NCBI RefSeq assembly: GCF_002206625.1
Contig: NZ_NGUP01000001.1
Coordinates: 526,821-590,820, forward strand
Reading direction: 5' to 3'
Length of the DNA stretch: 64,000 nucleotides
From: Polynucleobacter campilacus
GTDB taxonomy: Bacteria; Pseudomonadota; Gammaproteobacteria; Burkholderiales; Burkholderiaceae
Each line of letters opens with the position of its first letter. Positions within the stretch are counted from its first letter, which is position 1. A program made the translations under genes and the position numbers. The notes below the pieces were generated by a model, which had not been told where the DNA came from, did not search any database, and was given only the letters and a program-made list of their open reading frames with translations. Positions 40,133 to 48,523 of the stretch are shown piece by piece.

Positions 40133-40274
40133 TTTTGATGGCAGGTGGCCCCTATGATAAGATTCTGTCAGTTTGTATGAATTTAAGAAGTATCGCTTTG
40201 CGGTTTTTTGATTCAAAGTAGGGCGAATTCGATATACGTTTGACTTTAATTTAAAAGAGATTTGAGGACTAAAA

Positions 40275-40865
40275 ATGAACAAAACCCTAAAACTGATGCT
40301 TGCTGGCGTAATTACTGTTGCTGCTACAGCTGCTTCTGCTCAAAACGTTGACAACTGGGTCAACTCAACCGGTACATCCTGGAAAAACGGCGACGGCACA
40401 TTGTGCTGGCGTGATAACAGCTGGACTCCTGCTACAGCTGCTATAGGTTGTGATGGCGCAATTGCCGCTAAGCCTGCTGCTGCTGCTGCTGCTTCTGGTG
40501 TTAGCCAAAGCAAGATCACTTTGCAAGCTGACACACTTTATGACTTTGACAAAGCTTCATTGAAGCCAGAAGGAATGGCAACTTTGGACAAGATTGCTCG
40601 TGATTTGAGCAAGATCAAGTTAGAAGTCATCATTGCTGTTGGTAATACTGACAGCGTTGGTACAGATGCATACAACATGGCCCTCGGTCAGCGTCGTGCT
40701 CAGTCAGTTAAAGCTTATCTGACAAGCAAAGGTGTTGACGGTAGCCGTATCTACACAGAATCAAAAGGCAAGAGCAATCCAGTTGCAAGCAATGCAACTG
40801 CTGAAGGCCGCGCTAAGAACCGCCGTACTGACATCGAAGTTGTTGGTACAGCAGCTGCTAAGTAA
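40275..40865 (+). CDS. OmpA family outer membrane protein
   Basis: A 196-residue protein with a signal peptide (residues 1-22, ending TAASAQN), a short Trp-rich N-terminal region with DNWVNSTGTSWKNGDGTLCW, a poly-Ala linker (AKPAAAAAASG), and a C-terminal OmpA-like peptidoglycan-binding domain (about residues 80-192). The last contains LQADTLYDFDKASLKPEGMA, NTDSVGTDAYNMALGQRRAQ and the peptidoglycan-contacting NRRTDIEVVG. Such proteins tether the outer membrane to the cell wall. GAGGA lies 7 nt before the ATG. A strong terminator follows. Codon use (Ala GCT, Lys AAG) looks like that of a highly expressed gene. Confidence 0.93.
   Translation: MNKTLKLMLAGVITVAATAASAQNVDNWVNSTGTSWKNGDGTLCWRDNSWTPATAAIGCDGAIAAKPAAAAAASGVSQSKITLQADTLYDFDKASLKPEGMATLDKIARDLSKIKLEVIIAVGNTDSVGTDAYNMALGQRRAQSVKAYLTSKGVDGSRIYTESKGKSNPVASNATAEGRAKNRRTDIEVVGTAAAK
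40476..40493 (+). repeat. GCT trinucleotide repeat (six copies)
   Basis: Six tandem GCT codons encode six consecutive alanines in the linker of the OmpA-family protein. Copy number changes would alter the linker by whole residues without breaking the frame. Confidence 0.8.
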
Positions 40866-40879
40866 TTCACCTTACTTGT

Positions 40880-40909
40880 AAAAAAGCCCGCTTCTTGCGG
40901 GCTTTTTTA
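40880..40909 (+). terminator. Intrinsic terminator after the OmpA-family gene
   Basis: AAAAAAGCCCGC pairs with GCGGGCTTTTTT around a short TTCTT loop, an almost perfect stem with a T-run on the plus strand. It ends the ompA-like transcript before ubiG. Confidence 0.9.
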
Positions 40910-40961
40910 TTTCCGCTATATTCGTAGACTTACCCATTAATTCACCCAATAGCTTCTGCCC

Positions 40962-41654
40962 ATGAACGTCGACCAATCTGAAATCGCCAAATTTAGCGCC
41001 CTAGCCCATCGTTGGTGGGACCCGAACAGCGAATTCAAGCCTTTACATGCCATTAATCCCCTACGCTTAAATTGGATGAAAACCTTCGTTAACTTCGAGG
41101 GCAAAAAAGTAGTGGATATTGGTTGTGGTGGTGGCATCCTCGCAGAATCAATTTCTCAATCAGGTGCCGGCACTACTGGTATCGATCTCTCTGAAAAAGC
41201 ACTTAAGGTAGCTGAGCTCCATGCATTGGAAGTGGGTGCTAACCTCACTTACCGCTCTATTTCAGCAGAAGCGCTAGCAGATGAACAGCCAGAACAATAC
41301 GATGTGGTGACTTGTATGGAAATGCTGGAGCACGTACCCGATCCCTCTTCTGTAGTCCGTGCCTGCGCTAAGCTCTGCAAACCTGGTGGTACCCTCTTTT
41401 TTAGCACCCTAAATCGCAATCCCAAGTCCTACTTATTTGCCATTATTGGTGCAGAGTACATTCTCAAACTGCTCCCTAAGGGCACTCATGAATACGCTAA
41501 ATTTATTAAGCCCTCAGAACTCGTTGGCTTTACCCGTAACGCAGGTTTAGAAATGATTGGCATCAAAGGCTTAAGTTACAACCCGCTCACTCAGGTGTAT
41601 AGCCTCAATGATGATGTGGATGTGAACTATATGATTGCCGTTCAGAAACAATGA
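40962..41654 (+). CDS. ubiG: Ubiquinone biosynthesis O-methyltransferase
   Basis: A 230-residue SAM-dependent enzyme that performs both O-methylation steps of ubiquinone synthesis. The N-terminal FSALAHRWWDPNSEFKPLHA signature is typical of UbiG, and the SAM motif KVVDIGCGGGILAESIS lies at about residues 48-64. VTCMEMLEHVPDPSSVVRAC is motif II. The stop overlaps the gph start as ATGA, so the two genes are coupled. Confidence 0.97.
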   Translation: MNVDQSEIAKFSALAHRWWDPNSEFKPLHAINPLRLNWMKTFVNFEGKKVVDIGCGGGILAESISQSGAGTTGIDLSEKALKVAELHALEVGANLTYRSISAEALADEQPEQYDVVTCMEMLEHVPDPSSVVRACAKLCKPGGTLFFSTLNRNPKSYLFAIIGAEYILKLLPKGTHEYAKFIKPSELVGFTRNAGLEMIGIKGLSYNPLTQVYSLNDDVDVNYMIAVQKQ

Positions 41655-42340
41655 ATAGCGTGAATCCTGTAATAAGCCCTTATCACGGAATCTTTTTTGA
41701 TCTAGATGGCACATTAGCAGACACAGCCCCAGATTTAGTTGCTGCAACGAATAAATTACTAATAGAACGCAACCTTGCTCCAAAGCCGTATGAACTTCTG
41801 CGCCCATACTCATCTGCTGGTGCGCGCGGACTTCTTGAGGGCGCATTCGGAATTGCACCAGATCATGCTGAGTACATTTCTTTACGCGATGAGTTCATGA
41901 TTAATTATGAAAATGCCCTCTTGGTTCACAGTGTTTTATTTGAGGGTATCGAGCACTTACTGCAACAATTAGAAAAAGCAAATCTTCCTTGGGGAATCGT
42001 TACTAATAAAAGTGAGCGTTTCACTCACCCACTCACCGAACTTATGGGTCTCCGCCAAAGAGCGGCCTCAACTGTTTGCGGTGATACAACGCCACATCCA
42101 AAGCCCCATCCAGCACCCATTCTGCATGCAGCCAAAATTGCCAATGTTGATCCTACAAAATCAATTTATGTAGGTGATGACATTCGAGATGTGATTGCAG
42201 GTAAAGCGGCAGGTATGCTGACAGTTGCAGCCGCATATGGCTACTGTGGCTGTAAAGAGCCTCCCGAGGCCTGGGGTGCGGATTACATCATTAACAAACC
42301 TCTCGATTTATTACAAATCATCTTCCCAAATAGGGGATAA
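41651..42340 (+). CDS. gph: Phosphoglycolate phosphatase (HAD family)
   Basis: A 229-residue HAD hydrolase. HAD motif I is FFDLDGTLADTAPDLVAA at about residues 16-33, motif II is IVTNKSERFTHPL, and motif IV is IYVGDDIRDVIAGKAAGM. It removes phosphate from 2-phosphoglycolate or a similar small substrate. The pairing ubiG-gph is conserved in betaproteobacteria. Its gene overlaps the ubiG 3' end by 4 bp and is followed by tmRNA. Confidence 0.93.
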   Translation: MNSVNPVISPYHGIFFDLDGTLADTAPDLVAATNKLLIERNLAPKPYELLRPYSSAGARGLLEGAFGIAPDHAEYISLRDEFMINYENALLVHSVLFEGIEHLLQQLEKANLPWGIVTNKSERFTHPLTELMGLRQRAASTVCGDTTPHPKPHPAPILHAAKIANVDPTKSIYVGDDIRDVIAGKAAGMLTVAAAYGYCGCKEPPEAWGADYIINKPLDLLQIIFPNRG

Positions 42341-42358
42341 CAACACTTCCAAAAGATA

Positions 42359-42387
42359 TTGGGCAATTTAAAGCTAGCGGCTTTAAA
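42359..42387 (+). promoter_or_regulatory. ssrA: Promoter candidate for tmRNA
   Basis: TTGGGC, 17 bases, then TTTAAA. A start 6-8 bases downstream would give a 5' leader of about 20 nt for RNase P processing. The hexamers are only partial matches to the consensus. Confidence 0.35.
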
Positions 42388-42412
42388 ATAGACCTTCCTA
42401 TGCATGAACTCC

Positions 42413-42771
42413 GGGGTCGACATGGTTTCGACGTGGATTACAAAGCATCAAGGGCATACCGAGGACCCGTTATCTCGTAAATCAATGGGAATGTAATAAC
42501 TGCTAACGACGAACGTTACGCACTAGCCGCTTAATTGCGGTTGCCCCTGAACTGATTCTCTCTTGGGTCAGGTAGCGCAAGCTACATCAGGGTCATTTAC
42601 AAGAGATAAGACTATTTCGTGTCACGGGGGATAGTACGAAAACTTAGTGAATCGTCAGTCAGGAACATGTCAATCTGTGCCTGACTAATTAAATTAAATG
42701 ATATGACTAAGTATGTAGAACTTGTTGTGGAGGATTTGCGGACGCGGGTTCGATTCCCGCCGACTCCACCA
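42413..42771 (+). ncRNA. ssrA: Transfer-messenger RNA (tmRNA)
   Basis: The 5' end GGGGTCGACATGGTTTCGAC and the 3' end, a T-arm GCGGGTTCGATTCCCGC followed by CGACTCC-A-CCA, fold as the alanine-like acceptor domain (seven pairs, one G-U). The resume frame at 42502-42531 encodes ANDERYALAA and stops at TAA (42532-42534). The CCA is encoded. Together with SmpB it rescues stalled ribosomes and tags their products for proteolysis. No permutation or intron is seen. Exact ends may differ by one or two bases. Confidence 0.97.
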
Positions 42772-42792
42772 TTTTGAAGTATGTAACAGTCT

Positions 42793-42819
42793 AACGCCAC
42801 CCACCAGGGTGGCGTTTTT
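42793..42819 (+). terminator. Intrinsic terminator after tmRNA
   Basis: AACGCCACC pairs with GGTGGCGTT (42793-42801 with 42808-42816) around CACCAG, followed by a T-run. It ends the tmRNA transcript and lies just before the convergent receptor gene. Confidence 0.85.
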
Positions 42820-42848
42820 CCATCAGAAAAGCAATTCAATCATTTGCA

Positions 42849-44927
42849 TTAATGAAATTGATAACTCATGCCAGCTTGAAAATTAAGCGGTGCACCTGCA
42901 AAGATTCCATCTGGATTTCGGCTAGCAATATATCTCTTATCAAAAAGATTATTGATTACTCCAAACACTTTCCAATCTTTATTAATTGCGTAGTTAGCGC
43001 TCCAATTAACCGTTGCAAATGCAGGCATCTCACCTAAAGTTCCAATGGCATTTTCAACAACTGTGTTTGCTGAATCGGCATATTGATTAGACACATAATT
43101 CAGACTCACTAAAGTTTTAAAACTATTCTTTTCATAGCTAACACCTAGGTTGGAAGTCAGCTTAGGTGTGTAGGGAATGCGGTTTCCATCCCGCCCTAAG
43201 GAGTTTGTGCCGACAAATTTTGCTACCGGAATATAGGTAGCATTGCCGTTAACACCCCAACCATGGCCAAGCATATATCCAAGAGCTAACTCAGCACCCT
43301 GATGCAAGCTTTTCCCTCCATTGGCCTTCGATATTCCTGCTGCCAAGCTCTGATTCACAATTTGATTACTGAAGTTCATACTAAAAACTGCAGAATCATA
43401 TGAGAAAGCGCCCGATCTTCCACGCAAGCCCAATTCCATATTGGTTGAGCGTTCGGGCGCCAACTGCTGATCAACCCCTTTATCATCAATCGCGGTTGAT
43501 AGTTGGGCTGGTGCGAAACCCTTGTAAATGCTGCCATATATTTGTGCTTGGGGCATTACTTGCCAAGTAGCGCCAATTTGCGGAATCGTTTCTACATTCT
43601 TGGCACTCCCAGATGCGCCACTAAGAACATTTGAACGGCTCTGGTTGTAGCTTTCAACTCGTACCCCTGGAATGAGCGCAAAGTCTTTGCTCAACAAGAA
43701 ACGATTTTGCCCATATACCGCCACAGAGTTAGCCTTATTATCTTCATGCGCAGAAATACGCCCTGAATAGGCTAAGGTTTTAGAGGTCTCCAGTTGATTA
43801 ATTTGAGATTCAGTATGTAAACGAATGCCAAACTCTGCTTCATTGGAAATTCCCAAGGCCTTATAGGCATGACCCACCCGAGAATCAAGACCCAGCATTT
43901 GAAACTCACGATTACGACCAATCAGACAATCTGAGCCTTGGTTACAGGGCCTAAAGACTGTGGCATCTTGAGTGCGATTAACAATACTTTGTCGCCAATA
44001 ATTGCGGGATAACTTGCTCCAATACATCAAAGTATTGATTTTGGTATCTGCATCAATTTCGATAGCATGATTAATGTCTACCGCATTTCTTTGGGTAATG
44101 AAGCGGTCATTAGGTGCTGTATTTTCTTTCGAGCGATTAATGTATTGATTGGGACGCAGACCGACATAGGAGGTATTGATATTGTTATCGTAATGAGTGT
44201 ATTTCAGACTTAACCACTGATTCTGCGAAATCTCTATTCCTCCCTTCATCAAGATGTCATACATTTTGAAACCATTACTCTGATAACCATTGGACTCAGA
44301 TTGAATGAGATTAATTCCCCCAATTGCGCCATTTGACGATGACCTTCCCCCTGCTTCAATCTCCGCCAAGCGATATCCATAATTACCAAGCTTACCGGTT
44401 AACTTAAATCCTTGGGATGGTGTTTTACTGAGGTAATTGACTACCCCGCCAATATTAGATGGCCCATATTTCAGACCTGATGCGCCCTTTAAAACCTCAA
44501 TCCCGCCAATACGCTCAACCGGCGGACTGTAATAGGAGGCGTTTGAAATAAAGAGGCTTGGTTGTATTGGAGCGCCGTCTTCTAGCAGCAGCACTTTTGT
44601 GCTACGGCCAGGATTTAATCCGCGAATTCCGATATTCGGAATGGATCCTAAACCACCTTCATCTCCACGAACATTCACACCAGGAATTGTCTTTAATACA
44701 TCTTGTAGTGACTGAGGCTGAATCTCTGTCATCCTCTTTTGATTGATGACATTAACTGTTCCTGGAATTTTGCTCAGGGCGCTCTCCTCTCGCCCAACAA
44801 TATCAATTCTGGGTAACTCAATATCTTGAGCCTTTACTAAAACCGAAAAAGAATTACCAAACAATAATGCAATCGATGAAAGCCAGGCCAGCTTATTTTG
44901 AGGGCGAAAAACATCTTGATGCTTCAT
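42849..44927 (-). CDS. TonB-dependent outer membrane receptor (probable heme/iron uptake)
   Basis: A 692-residue receptor with a signal peptide (residues about 1-33, ending VKAQ), an N-terminal plug (KIPGTVNVINQKRMTEIQPQ, PNIGIRGLNPGRSTKVLLLE and GIEVLKGASGLKYGPSNIGG), and a 22-strand-type barrel ending in an aromatic residue pattern (NFQAGMSYQFH). The ELPRIDIVG stretch just after the signal is a possible TonB box. Sequence features resemble FecA-type siderophore receptors, but the adjacent hemP and tonB genes suggest heme or another iron chelate. A GGAGA site precedes the ATG by 6 nt. Substrate remains inferred. Confidence 0.9.
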   Translation of the reverse strand: MKHQDVFRPQNKLAWLSSIALLFGNSFSVLVKAQDIELPRIDIVGREESALSKIPGTVNVINQKRMTEIQPQSLQDVLKTIPGVNVRGDEGGLGSIPNIGIRGLNPGRSTKVLLLEDGAPIQPSLFISNASYYSPPVERIGGIEVLKGASGLKYGPSNIGGVVNYLSKTPSQGFKLTGKLGNYGYRLAEIEAGGRSSSNGAIGGINLIQSESNGYQSNGFKMYDILMKGGIEISQNQWLSLKYTHYDNNINTSYVGLRPNQYINRSKENTAPNDRFITQRNAVDINHAIEIDADTKINTLMYWSKLSRNYWRQSIVNRTQDATVFRPCNQGSDCLIGRNREFQMLGLDSRVGHAYKALGISNEAEFGIRLHTESQINQLETSKTLAYSGRISAHEDNKANSVAVYGQNRFLLSKDFALIPGVRVESYNQSRSNVLSGASGSAKNVETIPQIGATWQVMPQAQIYGSIYKGFAPAQLSTAIDDKGVDQQLAPERSTNMELGLRGRSGAFSYDSAVFSMNFSNQIVNQSLAAGISKANGGKSLHQGAELALGYMLGHGWGVNGNATYIPVAKFVGTNSLGRDGNRIPYTPKLTSNLGVSYEKNSFKTLVSLNYVSNQYADSANTVVENAIGTLGEMPAFATVNWSANYAINKDWKVFGVINNLFDKRYIASRNPDGIFAGAPLNFQAGMSYQFH

Positions 44928-45011
44928 ATACTATCTCCAGTGATAAAAACAAAAAATCGCTGGCTATATGCATATGAAAATGCTCTTGCTGGCTAGTAAC
45001 TGATTAACGAC

Positions 45012-45191
45012 TTACTTTGTCAGAATAAGTTTTCCTAATTTAGTGATACGTAATTGATATGAATTCCCGTCATGCAGGATAAAAATCTGCTTCATACGCC
45101 CTAATAAAACTTCGCTAGAAACAGTCTTAGGCAAAAGATAGAGGGATTGATCTTTAGCAACCTCTTGATTTGAATTATTTTTCTCACTCAA
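45012..45191 (-). CDS. hemP: Hemin uptake protein HemP
   Basis: A 59-residue frame from a TTG at 45191, with GAGG about 8 nt upstream, three bases after the tonB stop. The C-terminal half reads SSEVLLGRMKQIFILHDGNS and then YQLRITKLGKLILTK, which matches the HemP family pattern (SxxLL-G..I.H-G..Y.LR.T..GKLILTK). HemP is a small cytoplasmic protein encoded in iron-regulated heme-uptake operons; its mechanism is debated, including action as a transcription activator of the receptor gene. It lies between the tonB-like gene and the receptor gene, which it precedes by 84 bp. Confidence 0.85.
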   Translation of the reverse strand: MSEKNNSNQEVAKDQSLYLLPKTVSSEVLLGRMKQIFILHDGNSYQLRITKLGKLILTK

Positions 45192-45194
45192 AGG

Positions 45195-45758
45195 CTAGCC
45201 CTCTAAGATAAATTGAACGGGAGTCTGAAAGCACTGAGAGGAAACCTCGTCAGAGGGCTTGAGGGGCATAAATCTCCACAATGCCAAGGCTTTCAGAGCT
45301 GAATGATCTAAACCTTGAAAGCCTGAACTCTGACTAAGGCCAACCTGATCCACGATGCCCTGCTCATTCACACACAACCTCACAATCACTAAACCCTGCT
45401 CCCTGAGTTGCTTGCTTGCCAGAGGGTAATGAGGTTTAGGGCTATGCATAGGCAATCTAGCTGCACCATTTACCGAATGGCCAAGATTCTTTCCGCCACC
45501 CGGCGAATTAGATTCATGAGTAGAAATTGAACTGTAACTTTTAGCATTTAAGGATGCATTCACTAGAGGCGTATTAGATGATTTTTTACGCGAGGGTAAG
45601 AGCGCCCTTTCACCTAATAAATTTACCATCAGAGCTCCTGGTTCTGATGAATTGGCACCTACAGGTGGCCCTGATAAAAGCGCTAGTAAAACTAATAAAT
45701 GAGAGATCAATACGCCTGAAATAAGCAATGTATTTCTGGGCAAGGCACTCCAGAGCAA
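45195..45758 (-). CDS. tonB: TonB family energy transducer
   Basis: A 187-residue TonB-like protein with an N-terminal membrane helix (LLISGVLISHLLVLLALLSG), a short periplasmic linker without the usual long Pro-Lys repeats, and the C-terminal domain with SPKPHYPLASKQLREQGLVI and VGLSQSSGFQGLDHSALKAL. It couples the inner-membrane proton gradient to outer-membrane receptors. The start is a TTG at 45758 with AAGGA about 6 nt upstream. exbB and exbD are not in the window. Its linker seems short for spanning the periplasm, which is worth noting. It heads the tonB-hemP-receptor unit. Confidence 0.88.
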   Translation of the reverse strand: MLWSALPRNTLLISGVLISHLLVLLALLSGPPVGANSSEPGALMVNLLGERALLPSRKKSSNTPLVNASLNAKSYSSISTHESNSPGGGKNLGHSVNGAARLPMHSPKPHYPLASKQLREQGLVIVRLCVNEQGIVDQVGLSQSSGFQGLDHSALKALALWRFMPLKPSDEVSSQCFQTPVQFILEG

Positions 45759-45916
45759 ATGACTTCCTTAAAATATAAATGAGTAGTAATCAAGCTCACT
45801 TGCTGACAGGATTTGCAGTAATGAACTCTAGCTCTCAAACATTTTAAGGATGATGTAGTGGATTAACAACCATAAGCCCAATAGGGACCGGGCTTGTAGG
45901 GCTATTTACTGTGGTA

Positions 45917-47089
45917 CTACTTTATAGCCAAACGCCAAAGTGATGTGACCTCTTTAGATCTTGCAGTATATAGAGCATCCGTTTTATCGAACACTTTTTG
46001 ATGCTGTGGTTTGGTATCTAAATGAGCGATCACTTTCAAGCCAGCATCCTCAATCCAAGACAGCAATTCTTCTCTAGATCGCAATCCTAGATGCTCGGCC
46101 AAATCAGAAAGAATGAGCCAGCCTTCACCGCCAGGTAATAAATGATCTTTTAATTTGCCTAGAAAGCCTCTTAACATTTGACTCTCAGGGTCATACACAG
46201 CGTGCTCAAGTGAAGAGCTGGGTCTTGCTGGCAACCACGGCGGATTACAAACAATCAGCGCTGCTTTTTCTGCTGGAAATAAATTTGTCTTGAGAATTGC
46301 GATTTGCGAGGATAGACCTAAGCGTTTAATATTTTCCTTAGCGCATGCTATTGCACGATCATCTTGATCGGTTGCAGTGATCTTTTCAATACCCCTGATT
46401 GCCAATACAACTGCTAGTACACCAGTTCCTGTGCCAATATCAAATGCGGTGGAGTTTTTCTGAAGGGTAGTAGGTAGTGGTGCCTTAAGAACAAGCTCAA
46501 TATACTCCCCTCGGACTGGGGAGAAGACACCATAGTGCGGATGAATCCGAATCTCTTCATCATCCCTTACCAAAACGGACACACCTTTTTTGCGCCACTC
46601 ATGAGCGCTAATGACCCCCAGTAACTCTCTGAGAGAGATGACATAAGGCTCGGCTTGCTCTCCATAGGCCTCAAAACAAGCTTTGGCAACATCTGGCGCT
46701 CGCCTTAATGAAATACTGTGATCAGCGTTGATTCGAATCAGCACCATCCCCAAAATACGCGCCCTTTGGGATTGGGCAAGGCGATGAAGATTAAAGATAT
46801 CTAAAGGACTTTTTGTTTTTTCCTTTACTACCCTATCAGCTCTGGTAGATTTCTTAGACGGTTTATCAATCCTCCTCACCAAGGCCTGTAAGAGCTGCCT
46901 CGCATTCTGAAAGTCGCCTTTATAGAGCATTGCCGTACCTTCGCAAGCTAAGCGGTATGCAATATCAGCTGTTAAGGTATCGTCAGCAATCTGAATTTTT
47001 TTATGCGGTGCAATCCCATTTTCTGAATGCCACCTAGCGGAGCAAATTTGCTCACCCTCGCTCCACTGGATCATCGCTGAAGTGATCAC
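45917..47089 (-). CDS. Class I SAM-dependent methyltransferase (PrmC/RsmC-like)
   Basis: A 390-residue protein with a C-terminal methyltransferase domain: the SAM motif TAFDIGTGTGVLAVVLAIRG is at about residues 214-233, and the catalytic (N/D)PPW motif appears as LIVCNPPWLPAR. NPPW is found in enzymes that methylate an exocyclic or amide nitrogen, such as PrmC or RsmC/RlmG. The N-terminal 170 residues are of unknown function and include a helical segment. I cannot name the substrate. It begins at the base preceding the pirin stop, so it is 3' to no obvious partner. Confidence 0.82.
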   Translation of the reverse strand: MITSAMIQWSEGEQICSARWHSENGIAPHKKIQIADDTLTADIAYRLACEGTAMLYKGDFQNARQLLQALVRRIDKPSKKSTRADRVVKEKTKSPLDIFNLHRLAQSQRARILGMVLIRINADHSISLRRAPDVAKACFEAYGEQAEPYVISLRELLGVISAHEWRKKGVSVLVRDDEEIRIHPHYGVFSPVRGEYIELVLKAPLPTTLQKNSTAFDIGTGTGVLAVVLAIRGIEKITATDQDDRAIACAKENIKRLGLSSQIAILKTNLFPAEKAALIVCNPPWLPARPSSSLEHAVYDPESQMLRGFLGKLKDHLLPGGEGWLILSDLAEHLGLRSREELLSWIEDAGLKVIAHLDTKPQHQKVFDKTDALYTARSKEVTSLWRLAIK

Positions 47090-47944
47090 CTAAACGATGA
47101 CAAAACGATTGTTTTGATAATCGTCAATGGCTTGCTCAATTTCAGCTTGAGTATTCATCACGAAAGGACCATGTTGTACGATGGGTTCATGCAAAGGCAA
47201 AGCTGCCAGCACGATGAACTGAGCGCCTGCTCCGTCTGATGTCACCATGAGTCGGTCTCCAGCGCCCAGAACGATGGCGGCTTGTTTTGGAGCTAGCTTC
47301 ATGGGAGCCCCTACGGCAAGATCGCCACCATAGACATAAACAAATGCATTGAGCTCTTGAGGGATGGGATATTCAAACTCCATATTAGGCGGTAAATGCA
47401 CATCCAAAAATAAGGGTGCTGTAGTCACCCCCTGAATGGGCCCCTGAACTTCATTACCATCATGCTCATAAGAGCCAGCAATCACTTTTACTAAGCCTCC
47501 ATTAGCAAGAGCTACGCTCGGAATATCTTCCACCTGAATATCTCGATATCCCGCAGGCTTCATCTTTTCTGCGGCAGGTAAATTAATCCATAACTGAAAG
47601 CCGCGCATAGCACCGCTCACTTGCTGCGGCATCTCTGAATGGATAATTCCGCGCCCAGCGGTCATCCACTGTACGCCACCTGTCTTTAGATGGCCTTTAT
47701 TACCCAAATGATCTTCATGCAACATGTGCCCTTCGAGCATATAGGTCACTGTCTCAAAACCCCGGTGCGGATGTGCTGGAAATCCAGCAACATAGTCATT
47801 AGGGTCATTGGATGAGAACTCATCCAACATTAAAAAGGGATCTAGCCTCGCTCGTTGCTGACCGCCAAAGCTTCGACGCAGTTTGACGCCAGCACCATCA
47901 GAGGTAGCAATACCAGGAATGACAGTTTGGATATTGCGGATCAT
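47090..47944 (-). CDS. Pirin family protein
   Basis: A 284-residue bicupin. The N-terminal metal site HPHRGFETVTYMLEG (His residues in HPH) is at about residues 57-71, with a further GGVQWMTAGRGIIHSEMP providing the remaining His and Glu. The C-terminal cupin half ends QIEQAIDDYQNNRFV, as expected for the family. Bacterial pirins bind Fe or other metals; some have quercetinase activity or regulate pyruvate dehydrogenase. The role here is unknown. The gene lies next to the methyltransferase and downstream of a carboxymuconolactone decarboxylase-like gene. Confidence 0.92.
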   Translation of the reverse strand: MIRNIQTVIPGIATSDGAGVKLRRSFGGQQRARLDPFLMLDEFSSNDPNDYVAGFPAHPHRGFETVTYMLEGHMLHEDHLGNKGHLKTGGVQWMTAGRGIIHSEMPQQVSGAMRGFQLWINLPAAEKMKPAGYRDIQVEDIPSVALANGGLVKVIAGSYEHDGNEVQGPIQGVTTAPLFLDVHLPPNMEFEYPIPQELNAFVYVYGGDLAVGAPMKLAPKQAAIVLGAGDRLMVTSDGAGAQFIVLAALPLHEPIVQHGPFVMNTQAEIEQAIDDYQNNRFVIV

Positions 47945-47962
47945 CTTTTCAGTTTGACTACA

Positions 47963-48514
47963 TTAGGCCGGAGGATGATCTTCTGGATTGACATCTAAAG
48001 CGATCAAGAAGCGAGACACCATGTTGTATGCAGCAATCACTGTCACTAATTCCACGGTATCGGTGCTACCGAGCTCTTTTTGCAAACGCTTCATCAACTG
48101 GCTATCCACCTTAATATTGCGAGTCATCTGAAAAGTTAAATCAGCCGCATCGTTCTCCACTTGGGTAAATAGATTTCTGGGGAAGCTAGCTTGACCAATC
48201 AATCGCAGTCCCTGTACTTGCTCCTCAGTGCCGCCCGCTTTTTTAAAAGGAGGAGCATGATGAAAGAATTCGTACTCAGCACCATTGAGCACCGCTACAC
48301 CACACATTGCTAACTCACGTAACTTAGGATCTAAAGACAGGTTATTGCGGATTTCACCAATAAAATGATTCCAGCCTTCAGCGATTGGTACGCTATGCAA
48401 GAGCATGCGATCTAAGTTAATAAACTGGCCACCACGCCTTTTTCGAATAGCAGCAACCAGCTCAGCTGGCTCTGCTAAATCCATTGCTTGATAAGGAATT
48501 AAACGTTCAGACAT
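47963..48514 (-). CDS. Carboxymuconolactone decarboxylase family protein
   Basis: A 183-residue protein of the CMD/AhpD family, with the conserved segments LRELAMCGVAVLNGAEYEFF (about residues 65-84) and HHAPPFKKAGGTEEQV. The redox Cys pair (CxxC) of peroxidase-type members is absent; one Cys is seen at MCGVAV, so a peroxidase role is unlikely. Members act in aromatic catabolism or as general decarboxylase-like proteins. It lies between the pirin gene and a Bug-type binding protein, 9 bp after the latter, so these are probably cotranscribed. Confidence 0.87.
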   Translation of the reverse strand: MSERLIPYQAMDLAEPAELVAAIRKRRGGQFINLDRMLLHSVPIAEGWNHFIGEIRNNLSLDPKLRELAMCGVAVLNGAEYEFFHHAPPFKKAGGTEEQVQGLRLIGQASFPRNLFTQVENDAADLTFQMTRNIKVDSQLMKRLQKELGSTDTVELVTVIAAYNMVSRFLIALDVNPEDHPPA

Positions 48515-48523
48515 AAGTGCTTT

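Noticed and set aside
42721..42771. A separate tRNA gene
   Set aside because: The T-arm and acceptor belong to the tmRNA; no anticodon arm is present.
45759..45916. A Fur box or promoter upstream of tonB
   Set aside because: A GATTACTACTCATTT stretch vaguely resembles a Fur site, but matches too poorly to report; the inverted repeat AAGCCC/GGGCTT near 45870-45895 lacks a T-run.
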